A program made the translations under genes and the position numbers. The notes under the pieces are model-generated. The model was not told the origin of the DNA and searched no databases. It saw nothing but the letters and a program-made list of their open reading frames with translations. From assembly GCA_964369225.1 (NCBI GenBank), contig CAYJER010000004.1, positions 1-64,000 of the forward strand: 64,000 nucleotides of DNA, in the 5' to 3' direction. This document shows positions 39,237 to 47,177 of this stretch, one piece after another; the first letter of the stretch is position 1; each line of letters begins with the position of its first letter. The stretch is from SIG603 sp964369225 (GTDB taxonomy: Bacteria > Bacillota > Clostridia > Oscillospirales > Acutalibacteraceae).

Positions 39237-40550
39237 TTGTTTCAAATAATAAAGAACGCTTGGAAAATCCCCGACCTGAAAAAAAAGATATTATTCACAC
39301 TATTTATTATAATAGTTTATAGACTCGGTAGTGTTATTCCTGCTCCATTTTTGGATGCAGGAGCACTAGGAGCTCTGATGGAGGGTGTAAACGAAAGCGG
39401 TTCGGCTTTAGGCTATATCAACATGCTAACTGGTGGTGCATTCTCATATGCAACTTTGTTTGCTTTGGGTATCACTCCATACATCAACGCTTCTATCATT
39501 ATGAACCTATTAACTGTTGCTCTTCCTCCGCTTGAGAGAATGGCAAAAGAGGGTGAAACTGGTAGAAAGAAAATTGCTGCTATCACAAGAATTGTTACAG
39601 TAGGCTTAGGTCTTACTTTAGGTACTGCCTATTTCTTCTATTTACAAAACAGTGGAATAACTCTTTACACAGAGGGATTCTCACAAGTTTTCGCGGCAGT
39701 GGCTATCATCCTAACATTTACAGCAGGTTCTGCTTTAATCATGTGGATGGGTGAGCAAATCAACGAAAAGGGTATCGGAAATGGTATATCAATCATACTA
39801 TTATCAGGTATCATAGCACAATTACCGGCTACAGGTTCTCAATTATGGAGCTACCTAAGCCTAGCAATAAGTGATCCATCAGCATCAGGACAATTCTTTG
39901 TATTTGTTCCATTGTTCATAGTTCTATTCCTATTTGTAATATGGCTAATAGTTTTCATGAACGATTCAGAGAGAAGAATTACAGTTCAATATGCTAAAAA
40001 AGTAGTTGGTAGAAAAATGTACGGTGGTCAATCATCACATATTCCTATCAAAGTTACTATGAGCGGCGTTATGCCTGTTATCTTTGCTTCTGCTTTCCTT
40101 TCTATTCCTAGTACAATAGAATTTTTTGCAGGCGAGCAAACAGGTTTCTGGGGTTCTGTATTAGGTGCTTTTACACCTGATAGCTGGATCTATGTAGTTC
40201 TTTACACAATATTTATCTTAGTATTTGCATACTTCTATATGACTATCCAGTATAATCCAATGGAAATGGCCAATAATCTAAGACAATCTAACGGTACTAT
40301 CCCTGGTATTCGTCCTGGTAAACCTACATCAGATTTTATTGCTAAAATCTTGTCAAAAATCACATTAATTGGCGCTTGTTTCCTAGCTATTGTCGCTTTA
40401 CTACCATTAGTATACGGCAACCTAACAGGAATGGCTATGATGTCAATGGGCGGTACATCTATCATAATCATGGTTGGTGTTGCTTTAGACACAGTTAAGC
40501 AAATGGAGTCACAAATGATGATGAGACATTATAAGGGTTTCCTTGATTAA
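39237..40550 (+). CDS. secY: Protein translocase subunit SecY
   Basis: The channel of the Sec translocon; moves signal-peptide proteins such as the large secreted proteins in this window across the membrane. 437 residues with about ten membrane helices. The plug region (YINMLTGGAF, about 60-69), PYINASIIMNLL, GNGISIIL and the loop RRITVQYAKKVVGRKMYGG are typical. It starts at a TTG (39237) with GCAGAGGTGATC upstream, directly after rplO. Confidence 0.96.
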   Translation: MFQIIKNAWKIPDLKKKILFTLFIIIVYRLGSVIPAPFLDAGALGALMEGVNESGSALGYINMLTGGAFSYATLFALGITPYINASIIMNLLTVALPPLERMAKEGETGRKKIAAITRIVTVGLGLTLGTAYFFYLQNSGITLYTEGFSQVFAAVAIILTFTAGSALIMWMGEQINEKGIGNGISIILLSGIIAQLPATGSQLWSYLSLAISDPSASGQFFVFVPLFIVLFLFVIWLIVFMNDSERRITVQYAKKVVGRKMYGGQSSHIPIKVTMSGVMPVIFASAFLSIPSTIEFFAGEQTGFWGSVLGAFTPDSWIYVVLYTIFILVFAYFYMTIQYNPMEMANNLRQSNGTIPGIRPGKPTSDFIAKILSKITLIGACFLAIVALLPLVYGNLTGMAMMSMGGTSIIIMVGVALDTVKQMESQMMMRHYKGFLD

Positions 40551-40605
40551 TTAATTTTTATTCTTAAGCATAAAAGAACATAATTCGCAAAGGAGAAGTG
40601 ATATT

Positions 40606-41238
40606 ATGAAGTTAATACTATTAGGAGCCCCGGGTGCAGGTAAAGGCACCCAAGCAGAGATGATCTGCGAAAAGTATGGTATTCCAAGCATCTCTACAGG
40701 AAATATCATACGTGAAGCGCTGAAAAGCGGCACACAAATGGGTCTTGAGGCTAAAAAATATATTGACACAGGTAGTTTAGTTCCTGACGATGTAGTAATT
40801 GGCATTATTAAAGAGAGACTTTCAAAGGATGATTGCCAAAACGGTTTTATCCTAGACGGTTTCCCAAGAACCATTCCACAAGCCGAGGCACTGGATTCCA
40901 TGGGCGTTACAATTGATAAGGTAATCAGCATTGAAGTACCTGACGAAAGTATCGTCGCAAGAATGTCCGGGCGCCGTGTCTGTGAAAATTGTGGAGCATC
41001 CTATCACCTAGAGTATAAAAAGTCTAAGGTTGATGGTGTTTGCAATTTCTGTGATGGCACCCTTATTCAGCGTAAGGATGACCACCCTGATACTGTGCTT
41101 GATAGACTTAAAGTTTATCATGATCAGACAGAACCGTTAATAAGCTTTTATGAGAATAAAGGAAAACTATTTAAGGCTAAGGGTGAAGAGGAAATTGCTG
41201 ATACATCAGCAAACGTAATCAAAGCTCTAGAAGCGTAA
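40606..41238 (+). CDS. adk: Adenylate kinase
   Basis: Interconverts ATP + AMP and two ADP. 210 residues, the long form. The P-loop GAPGAGKGT (7-15) is followed by DGFPRTIPQAEAL (about 84-96). The LID has four cysteines, Cys126, Cys129, Cys146 and Cys149, as in zinc-holding Gram-positive enzymes. AAAGGAGA lies before the ATG. It lies between secY and map in the usual Firmicutes order. Confidence 0.97.
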   Translation: MKLILLGAPGAGKGTQAEMICEKYGIPSISTGNIIREALKSGTQMGLEAKKYIDTGSLVPDDVVIGIIKERLSKDDCQNGFILDGFPRTIPQAEALDSMGVTIDKVISIEVPDESIVARMSGRRVCENCGASYHLEYKKSKVDGVCNFCDGTLIQRKDDHPDTVLDRLKVYHDQTEPLISFYENKGKLFKAKGEEEIADTSANVIKALEA

Positions 41239-41253
41239 AATAGGGGTCATAAA

Positions 41254-42006
41254 ATGATAAACTTGAAAAGCCGTCGTGATATTGAAATTATGAGAGACGC
41301 CGGCAAAATTTCTCAAAATGCTTTAAGACTCGCAGGAGAAGCTGTCAAACCAGGTGTAACAACATTTAGCATTGATAAGCTTATCCGTGAGTATATAGAA
41401 AAACATGGAGCAACTCCAAGCTTTTTGGGGTACGGCGGGTTTCCCGCTAGCTCCTGTATATCTGTAAACAATGTGGTTATTCACGGCATTCCTTCAAAGA
41501 AACATATTCTTAAGGAGGGTGACATAGTAAGCATAGATATAGGGGCTTACTACAAGGGCTTCCATGCAGATAATGCGTGGACTTTTGCATGTGGAAATAT
41601 TAGTGATGAAGCTAGTAAACTTATGCAGGTCACCGAAGAGAGTCTCTTTAAGGCTATAGCCATGGCTACTGTCGGCAATAGAATTGGCGATATAGGCAAT
41701 GCGGTTGAAGAGTATGTCAAGGCTCACACTTACTCGGTTGTACGGGATTTTGTCGGCCACGGAGTAGGTGCGAAATTACACGAAGATCCAAGTGTACCCA
41801 ATTACGGCACTCCCGGCAAAGGCGTTAGATTGATGTCGGGTATGACAATTGCCATTGAACCTATGGTAAACGTTGGAACTCATTTAGTAGAAATACTAAG
41901 AGATGAATGGACAACTGTGACTGTAGACGGCAAGCTCTCAGCTCACTATGAGCATACTGTAGCAATAACTCCAGATGGGCCGTTAATCATAACTGCTCTT
42001 GATTAA
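41254..42006 (+). CDS. map: Type I methionine aminopeptidase
   Basis: Removes the initiator methionine from new proteins. 250 residues, the short type Ia form. The metal ligands are seen in SIDIGAYYKGFHADNAWTF (two aspartates), GHGVGAKLHEDPSVPN (histidine), IEPMVN (glutamate) and YEHTVAI (glutamate). AGGGGTC is a modest ribosome site. It ends 9 nt before the KOW-domain gene. Confidence 0.97.
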   Translation: MINLKSRRDIEIMRDAGKISQNALRLAGEAVKPGVTTFSIDKLIREYIEKHGATPSFLGYGGFPASSCISVNNVVIHGIPSKKHILKEGDIVSIDIGAYYKGFHADNAWTFACGNISDEASKLMQVTEESLFKAIAMATVGNRIGDIGNAVEEYVKAHTYSVVRDFVGHGVGAKLHEDPSVPNYGTPGKGVRLMSGMTIAIEPMVNVGTHLVEILRDEWTTVTVDGKLSAHYEHTVAITPDGPLIITALD

Positions 42007-42015
42007 GGAGGAAAA

Positions 42016-42258
42016 ATGCAAAGAGGTACAATAGTGAAGTCTAAATCGGGTAGAGACAAGGATACTTTTTTAGTAGTCATGCAGGCAACTGAAAAATCAG
42101 TTACTGTATGCGACGGAAAGAAACGACCTTTAGAAAATCCGAAACAAAAGAACATCATTCACGTAAGTAAAACAAACACAATTATTGATGAAGAGAGTCT
42201 TTTAACCAACAATAGTGTAAAGAGAGCCTTAAGAAATTTTAAGGCCGATGTAAAGTGA
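42016..42258 (+). CDS. KOW-domain RNA-binding protein (L14e-like)
   Basis: An 80-residue basic protein, often annotated as KOW domain-containing or ribosomal L14E/L6E/L27E-like, encoded between map and infA in many Clostridia. The start MQRGTIVKSKSGRDKDTFLV is a KOW-type strand-loop. Its place suggests a role in ribosome assembly or translation; no defined function is known to me. AAGGAGG lies before the ATG. Confidence 0.85.
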   Translation: MQRGTIVKSKSGRDKDTFLVVMQATEKSVTVCDGKKRPLENPKQKNIIHVSKTNTIIDEESLLTNNSVKRALRNFKADVK

Positions 42259-42267
42259 GGTTATATA

Positions 42268-42486
42268 ATGTCTAAGCAAGACGTAATTGAATTGGAAGGC
42301 ACAGTTAGAGAGGCACTTCCAAACGCAACATTTAAGGTGGAGCTACCAAATGGGCAAGTTATTTTGGCTCATATTTCTGGTAAGCTTAGAATGAACTTTA
42401 TTAGAATTTTACCTGGTGATAAGGTAACTGTCGAGATGTCACCTTACGACCTAACAAAGGGTAGAATTACATGGAGATCTAAATAA
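42268..42486 (+). CDS. infA: Translation initiation factor IF-1
   Basis: Binds the 30S A site during initiation. 72 residues, the standard OB-fold: KQDVIELEGTVREALPNATF, GQVILAHISGKLRMNFIRI, DKVTVEMSPYDLTKGRITWR. GTGAGG is a weak ribosome site. An AT hairpin AGTTAAATT/AATTTAACT (about 42488-42511) follows the stop. Confidence 0.97.
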   Translation: MSKQDVIELEGTVREALPNATFKVELPNGQVILAHISGKLRMNFIRILPGDKVTVEMSPYDLTKGRITWRSK

Positions 42487-42567
42487 TAGTTAAATTCAAC
42501 ATAAATTTAACTGTCGGTTTATGAAAGTTCTACGAATAAACATCTTAATTTTTTAGGAAAAATATAG

Positions 42568-42573
42568 TATAAT
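42568..42573 (+). promoter_or_regulatory. Possible internal promoter before rpmJ
   Basis: A perfect TATAAT with a weak -35 (TTAATT, 17 bp upstream) lies in the 137-nt gap between infA and rpmJ, the largest gap within the cluster after the leader. It may give extra transcription of rpmJ-rpsM-rpsK-rpsD-rpoA-rplQ. Confidence 0.4.
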
Positions 42574-42623
42574 AGTTAAGTTAAGCAAATAGATTATTTT
42601 TCAGTAAGAAAGGATGGTCACAA

Positions 42624-42737
42624 ATGAAAGTAAGACCTTCTGTAAAGAAAATGTGTGAAAAATGCAAAGTAATCAAGAGAAAAGGCAAAATCATGGTTAT
42701 TTGCGAAAATCCAAAACACAAACAACGTCAAGGTTAA
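42624..42737 (+). CDS. rpmJ: 50S ribosomal protein L36
   Basis: bL36, the smallest 50S protein. The 37-codon frame MKVRPSVKKMCEKCKVIKRK...HKQRQG has the zinc ligands Cys11, Cys14, Cys27 and His32. AAAGGATGG lies before the ATG at 42624. Its size hides it from normal length cut-offs; the place before rpsM is the conserved one. Confidence 0.96.
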   Translation: MKVRPSVKKMCEKCKVIKRKGKIMVICENPKHKQRQG

Positions 42738-42788
42738 TTAAAGGTATAAGGGAATAAAGCCCTTTGTAAGGAAAGGATGGTCATTAGC

Positions 42789-43157
42789 ATGGCTCGTATT
42801 TCAGGTATAGACTTACCAAGAGATAAAAGAATCGAGATTGCTCTTACCTATGTATATGGAATTGGACGCAAGACAGCTACAGATATCTGTGCTGGAACAG
42901 GCGTAAATCCTGACATCAGAGTTAGAGATCTTTCAGAGGACGATGCAACTAAGCTTCGTGAATATATCGATAAAAATTGTAAGGTAGAGGGTGACCTTCG
43001 CCGTGAGATCGCTTTCGATATTAAAAGACTAATAGAGATCGGTTGTTACCGTGGTGTTCGTCACCGTAAAGGTCTACCGGTTAGAGGCCAAAGATCTAAG
43101 ACTAATGCGAGAACTCGTAAAGGTCCTAGAAAAACTATGGCTAACAAGAAGAAGTAA
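42789..43157 (+). CDS. rpsM: 30S ribosomal protein S13
   Basis: uS13 of the 30S head, forming bridges to the 50S. 122 residues counted from ATG 42789, because the family starts MARISGIDLP. An ATG at 42777 lies inside the GGATGG ribosome-site region and would add four residues. YGIGRKTATDICAGTGV (helix-hairpin-helix) and the end RGQRSKTNARTRKGPRKTM are typical. The same GAAAGGATGGTCA word precedes rpmJ. Confidence 0.96.
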   Translation: MARISGIDLPRDKRIEIALTYVYGIGRKTATDICAGTGVNPDIRVRDLSEDDATKLREYIDKNCKVEGDLRREIAFDIKRLIEIGCYRGVRHRKGLPVRGQRSKTNARTRKGPRKTMANKKK

Positions 43158-43173
43158 TCGGGAGGGATAATTA

Positions 43174-43578
43174 ATGGCAGCTAAAACTACTAAAAAGACT
43201 ACTACAGTCAGAAGAAGACGTGAACGTAAAAATATTGAACGTGGAGCAGCTCATATCCAATCTACATTTAACAACACAATTGTAACTATTACAGATGTGC
43301 AAGGCAATGCAGTTTCATGGGCAAGTGCCGGCGAATTAGGTTTCAGAGGTTCAAGAAAGTCTACTCCTTTCGCAGCTCAATCAGCAGCTGAGACAGCAGC
43401 TAAGGCAGCTATGGAACATGGCATGAAATCAGTAGAAGTTTACGTAAAGGGTCCAGGAGCTGGCCGTGAAGCAGCTATCAGAGCACTTCAAGCAGCAGGA
43501 CTAGATGTAAATATGATTAAGGACGTTACTCCAATTCCACATAACGGATGCCGTCCTCCAAAAAGAAGAAGAGTATAA
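43174..43578 (+). CDS. rpsK: 30S ribosomal protein S11
   Basis: uS11 of the 30S platform. 134 residues with a basic N-terminus (KTTKKTTTVRRRRERKN) and the core HIQSTFNNTIVTITDVQGNA, RKSTPFAAQSAAETAA and GPGAGREAAIRALQAAGL, ending PHNGCRPPKRRRV. GGGAGGGA lies before the ATG. Confidence 0.97.
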   Translation: MAAKTTKKTTTVRRRRERKNIERGAAHIQSTFNNTIVTITDVQGNAVSWASAGELGFRGSRKSTPFAAQSAAETAAKAAMEHGMKSVEVYVKGPGAGREAAIRALQAAGLDVNMIKDVTPIPHNGCRPPKRRRV

Positions 43579-43593
43579 CAGGAGGAAAAATAA

Positions 43594-44214
43594 ATGGCAA
43601 GATATACAGATGCTGTTTGCAAACTTTGCCGTCGTGAGGGAAATAAGCTTTTCCTTAAAGGCGAGAGATGCTACACAGATAAATGTGCTCTAACAAGAAG
43701 AGCATATGCTCCTGGCCAACACGGTCAAGCAAGAAAGAAAGATTCAGAATATGGTCTACAACTAAGAGCTAAACAAATGACAAGACGTTTCTATGGTGTT
43801 CTTGAAGGACAATTCAGACGCTACTATGAGATGGCTACTAAAATGCAAGGTAAAGCTGGTGACAACCTACTTATCCTTTTAGAGTCTCGTCTTGATAATA
43901 TGGTTTTCAGATGTGGTTTTGCGTCTTCAAGAGCAGAGGCAAGACAACTTGTAGTACATGGTCACTTCCTAGTTGATGGTGTAAGAGTAAACATTCCATC
44001 ATACCTAGTAAAACCAGGACAAGTTATCACAATCAAAGAAGACAGCAAGTCTTCAGCAAAATTCAAAGCTATCGAAGAGGCAAACGGCTCACGTCCAGTT
44101 GCTAAATGGCTTGAAGTTGCTGGTAGCGAGGGAAAAGTTCTAGCATTACCAACTCGTGAAGAGATCGACCTAGAAGTTGATGAAACTCTAATCGTTGAGT
44201 TGTACTCCAAATAA
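43594..44214 (+). CDS. rpsD: 30S ribosomal protein S4, zinc-finger type
   Basis: uS4, a primary 16S rRNA binder and assembly starter. 206 residues. Cys9, Cys12, Cys26 and Cys31 (CKLC...CYTDKC) make the zinc form. The S4 RNA-binding domain SRLDNMVFRCGFASSRAEAR lies at about 93-112. In B. subtilis S4 controls its own gene, which stands apart; here it sits in the alpha cluster as in most Clostridia. Confidence 0.97.
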   Translation: MARYTDAVCKLCRREGNKLFLKGERCYTDKCALTRRAYAPGQHGQARKKDSEYGLQLRAKQMTRRFYGVLEGQFRRYYEMATKMQGKAGDNLLILLESRLDNMVFRCGFASSRAEARQLVVHGHFLVDGVRVNIPSYLVKPGQVITIKEDSKSSAKFKAIEEANGSRPVAKWLEVAGSEGKVLALPTREEIDLEVDETLIVELYSK

Positions 44215-44267
44215 TGCCTTTGGGCTGTGTAGAACGGTAAAACCGAAAAATACAAGGAGGATCACAA

Positions 44268-45221
44268 ATGATAGAAATAGAAAGACCAAAGATAAACGTT
44301 GCAGATATTTCAGAAGATGGAAGAATTGGCAAGTTTGTTATCGAACCCTTGGAAAGAGGCTTTGGCACTACTTTAGGTAATAGCCTCAGAAGAGTTTTAC
44401 TCTCAAGTCTTCCTGGTGTAGCAGTTAAATCTGTTAAAATTGAGGGAGTCGTACATGAGTTTTCCACTATCCCAGGTGTTAAAGAAGATGTAACAGAGAT
44501 TGTTCTTAACATCAAAGGTATTGTAGCAAAACTTCACTGTGATGGACCTAAAACTGTAACAATTGAGGCTGAAGGCGCTCAAGTGGTAACAGCTGGCGAC
44601 ATTATATGTGATGCAGATGCGGAAATACTCAATCCTGATTTAAAGATTGCTACTTTAGGTGAAGATGCTAGACTTGTTATGGAGCTAGTTCTTGACAAAG
44701 GTAGAGGTTATGTTTCAGGTGAAAGAAATAAAATGAATATGCCGGCAGGAGTTATAGGCGAATTAGCCGTTGACTCTATCTATACACCGGTTTTAAAGGT
44801 TAATTTCAGCGTTGAAAATACTCGTGTTGGTAACAGTATCGATTTTGATAAGCTAACACTTGATGTGTGGACAAACGGTGTTATCGATGCGAGAGAGGCT
44901 GTGTCTCTTTCTGCAAAGGTACTTACTGATCACCTAGATTTATTTGTTGACCTTTCTGATAAAGGAAGAACAACAGAGATTATGGTAGAGAAGAATGACG
45001 GTGGCAAAGAGAAAATTCTTGAGATGACTATTGAAGAGTTAGATCTTTCAGTTCGTTCATTTAACTGTCTAAAACGTGCAGGAATTAACGTTGTAGAAGA
45101 TTTAATAAATAAGTCCGAAGAAGATATGATGAAAGTCAGAAACTTAGGACGTAAGTCCCTTGAAGAGGTTATCTGGAAGATGGCTTCTCTAGGATTTAAC
45201 CTTCGCAAAGAAGAGGAATAA
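44268..45221 (+). CDS. rpoA: DNA-directed RNA polymerase subunit alpha
   Basis: Assembles RNA polymerase and, through its C-terminal domain, contacts UP elements and activators. 317 residues. The N-terminal domain has VIEPLERGFGTTLGNSLRRV (about 24-43) and the C-terminal domain begins near residue 250 (LDLSVRSFNCLKRAGINVVE) and ends with GRKSLEEVIWKMASLGFNLR. AAGGAGGA lies before the ATG. Confidence 0.97.
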   Translation: MIEIERPKINVADISEDGRIGKFVIEPLERGFGTTLGNSLRRVLLSSLPGVAVKSVKIEGVVHEFSTIPGVKEDVTEIVLNIKGIVAKLHCDGPKTVTIEAEGAQVVTAGDIICDADAEILNPDLKIATLGEDARLVMELVLDKGRGYVSGERNKMNMPAGVIGELAVDSIYTPVLKVNFSVENTRVGNSIDFDKLTLDVWTNGVIDAREAVSLSAKVLTDHLDLFVDLSDKGRTTEIMVEKNDGGKEKILEMTIEELDLSVRSFNCLKRAGINVVEDLINKSEEDMMKVRNLGRKSLEEVIWKMASLGFNLRKEEE

Positions 45222-45244
45222 TTTAACGAATAGGAGTGAACATC

Positions 45245-45586
45245 ATGCCGGGAACAAGAAAACTTGGTAGAGAAACTGCTCATAGACTTGCTATGCTTAG
45301 AGGTCTTGTAACATTCTTTTTAGAGAATGGTAAAATCGAGACAACAGATACAAGAGCTAAAGAGGTAAGATCATTAGCTGAGAAAATGATCACAATAGCT
45401 AAAGAGGACAACCTACACAATAGAAGACAAGTTCTAGCTTTCATAACAAAAGAGGCTGTAACTGTGAAACTATTTACTGAGATTGCTCCAAAGTACGTTG
45501 AGAGAAACGGTGGATACACAAGAATAACAAAGCTTGGACCACGCCGTGGCGACGCAGCAGAAATGGCTATATTAGAGCTAGTTTAA
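45245..45586 (+). CDS. rplQ: 50S ribosomal protein L17
   Basis: bL17, last gene of the cluster. 113 residues from ATG 45245 (MPGTRKLGRETAHRLAMLRG), with TAGGAGTG upstream; an in-frame GTG nine bases earlier lies within that ribosome site. The end GGYTRITKLGPRRGDAAEMA is typical. The energy-coupling transporter and truA genes that often follow in Firmicutes are absent here; a terminator and mobile-element remains take their place. Confidence 0.96.
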   Translation: MPGTRKLGRETAHRLAMLRGLVTFFLENGKIETTDTRAKEVRSLAEKMITIAKEDNLHNRRQVLAFITKEAVTVKLFTEIAPKYVERNGGYTRITKLGPRRGDAAEMAILELV

Positions 45587-45602
45587 TTAACTAAATAATT
45601 TA

Positions 45603-45630
45603 AGCGAGTGGATTACCACTCGCTTTTTTT
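45603..45630 (+). terminator. Terminator of the ribosomal protein cluster
   Basis: AGCGAGTGG, ATTA loop, CCACTCGCT in a perfect 9-bp stem followed by a run of T, 16 nt after the rplQ stop. Confidence 0.93.
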
Positions 45631-45656
45631 ATATATAGATATATTATGTAGGGGCG

Positions 45657-45838
45657 GATTCCATACAGACGTGTTGATTACGTTTTTTGAATTATAACAA
45701 ATTCGTTAAAACGCACAAATAAATGTAGGGGACGGGTTTTCCGTCCCGAAAAAACTAGTGGTTTTAGATAACTTCCCACGGGACGGAAAACCCGTCCCCT
45801 ACATTGATATCGTATAATCAACACGTCTGGATTCCATA
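45657..45838. repeat. 9-bp direct repeats flanking the mobile element (target duplication)
   Basis: GATTCCATA occurs at 45657-45665 directly left of the 164-bp element and again at 45830-45838 directly right of it. Removing the element and one copy restores TGTAGGGGCGGATTCCATA followed by TCCTTCCG, in which GGATTCCATATCC is palindrome-family sequence. This is what a 9-bp target-site duplication looks like. Confidence 0.8.
45666..45829. mobile_element. 164-bp MITE-like element carrying the GACGGG palindrome
   Basis: It has perfect 15-bp terminal inverted repeats CAGACGTGTTGATTA (45666-45680) and TAATCAACACGTCTG (45815-45829). The inner palindrome has perfect 24-nt arms at 45724-45747 and 45780-45803, again starting 58 nt from the left end. 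It has the same size and design as 9995-10158 but the palindrome belongs to the other sequence type. There is no coding capacity. The terminal repeats and 9-bp duplication point to a DDE-type transposase acting in trans. Confidence 0.85.
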
Positions 45839-45839
45839 T

Positions 45840-46089
45840 CCTTCCGTTCTATTACAATAATTGCATGAAAATGATTAGGCATTATTACATATTTAGGAGA
45901 CGAAACATTTGGATATTCATTTATTGTCTTTATAAATATTTCTTCTACCAATCGGGCGGATATGGAATCCGCCCCTACATCACCTAATATACATTCCTTG
46001 TTGTGTGTACAAATGGTAACAAAATATGCTCCATTTTGAGAATAGTCGTAATTTATTAATCTGATTAATTTTCTTTTAGGTAATTCCAT
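45840..46089 (-). pseudogene. Remnant of a REP-associated (Y1/IS200-like) transposase
   Basis: The frame from ATG 46089 (GGAGG upstream) gives MELPKRKLIRLINYDYSQNG, then AYFVTICTHNKECILGDV and YVIMPNHFHAIIVI. This is the N-terminal part of RAYT-type Y1 transposases with the metal-binding His-x-His (residues 73 and 75). About 80 residues remain; the later part with the catalytic tyrosine is gone, and after residue 80 the frame runs into palindrome sequence and the mobile element, ending at 45799. A palindrome at 45954-45979 lies within the reading frame without breaking it and codes for VGADSISAR. The protein cannot be active, but its presence ties the palindromes to a RAYT system. Confidence 0.8.
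45954..45979. repeat. One-armed palindrome inside the RAYT remnant
   Basis: GGCGGATATGGAATCCGCC with a CCCCTACA end: one hairpin arm of the palindrome family, of a third sequence type, and in frame with the transposase remnant. Confidence 0.85.
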
Positions 46090-46124
46090 AAAAACCTCCA
46101 ACTATATATTTTTTAGGCTCTCTA

Positions 46125-47177
46125 TTATTTACACAACTCAAGAATAACAGTGTTTGATATCAAAAATCCTTCTTCTGTAAGCCTTAAAGAATTATCATCG
46201 TAAACGATATATTTTTTGGGGATTTTTCTGGCGTTTTTCAGTATATTATCGAAATATTCAGGTGAAAACTTGTTGCATTCAGCCCTATTTATGCCTTTAA
46301 CTAATCTAAGTTTTAGCATAACAAATTCATCAAAATCACCGCCGTAATCGTCAAAAATTTTTTCTCCACCAGATAGAAAAAACTCGATGTCTCGTGGGTA
46401 ATAAAATCTTTTTCCGTCTACAAATGAGTGAGCCGATGGACCTAGAGCCTCATACTCTTCACAGTTCCAATATTTAAGATTGTGACGGCTCTCATAGCCT
46501 TTTTTAGCGAAATTGCTAATCTCGTATTGCTCATATCCAAAATCTTTTAAAGTCTTTACCATGTGCAAATAAAGGTCGGCAGTTTTATCTTCATCTAGGG
46601 TGTGAACATTTTGATTATAAAATAAAGTTCCCTCTTCAAGCTTTAAAATATAGCTAGAAACATGTTCTAAATTCATCTCGGCACAAAATTTTATGGAATT
46701 ATCAAGGCTTTTTTCAGTCATATTTTGAATGCCTATCATTAAATCTGCCGAAATATTGTTAATGCCTATGTCTCTAGCGGAAGTTATGCTTCTTTTTGCC
46801 TGTTCAAGAGTGTGTTTTCTACCTAAAAACTTAAGCTCGTTTTCATTTGCCGATTGCAAACCAAAAGAAAGCCTGTTAATTCCACTGTTTTTCCAAGTAG
46901 AAAAGTCTATATTTGGGTTGCTTTCGAGAGTAATTTCTGCATTTTTAGTAAGATTTACATTGTCGATTATTGCCTTTACCCTGTCTGCCCCTAAAAGTGA
47001 CGGAGTTCCGCCACCAAAATAAAGAGTGTCAAAACTTTCGTTTATACTCTTTAGGCGACGGAACAACTCGTTTGTATATCTCTCTAGCATATCTTTAGAA
47101 TATTTTAGAGAATAAAAGTCACAATAAGGGCATTTGCTAGGACAAAAAGGCACATGTATATATAGCCCTCTTATCAT
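46125..47177 (-). CDS. hemW: Radical SAM heme chaperone HemW
   Basis: Often annotated as oxygen-independent coproporphyrinogen III oxidase-like; true HemW proteins deliver heme rather than oxidise coproporphyrinogen. 350 residues. MIRGLYIHVPFCPSKCPYCD holds the CxxxCxxC cluster motif (Cys12, Cys16, Cys19), followed by LYFGGGTPSLL (about 53-63) and LESNPNI. The C-terminus has the HemW winged-helix-like end (LRLTEEGFLISN). It overlaps the DUF1015 gene by 4 nt (ATGA), so translation is coupled. Confidence 0.9.
   Translation of the reverse strand: MIRGLYIHVPFCPSKCPYCDFYSLKYSKDMLERYTNELFRRLKSINESFDTLYFGGGTPSLLGADRVKAIIDNVNLTKNAEITLESNPNIDFSTWKNSGINRLSFGLQSANENELKFLGRKHTLEQAKRSITSARDIGINNISADLMIGIQNMTEKSLDNSIKFCAEMNLEHVSSYILKLEEGTLFYNQNVHTLDEDKTADLYLHMVKTLKDFGYEQYEISNFAKKGYESRHNLKYWNCEEYEALGPSAHSFVDGKRFYYPRDIEFFLSGGEKIFDDYGGDFDEFVMLKLRLVKGINRAECNKFSPEYFDNILKNARKIPKKYIVYDDNSLRLTEEGFLISNTVILELCK

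Noticed and set aside
42777..42788. An earlier ATG start for rpsM
   Set aside because: It lies in the ribosome-site region and the extra four residues are not found in S13 proteins.
45799..46101. The 100-residue frame as an intact small gene
   Set aside because: Only the first 80 residues match RAYT transposases; the rest is palindrome and mobile-element sequence and the catalytic tyrosine part is missing, so it was called a pseudogene.
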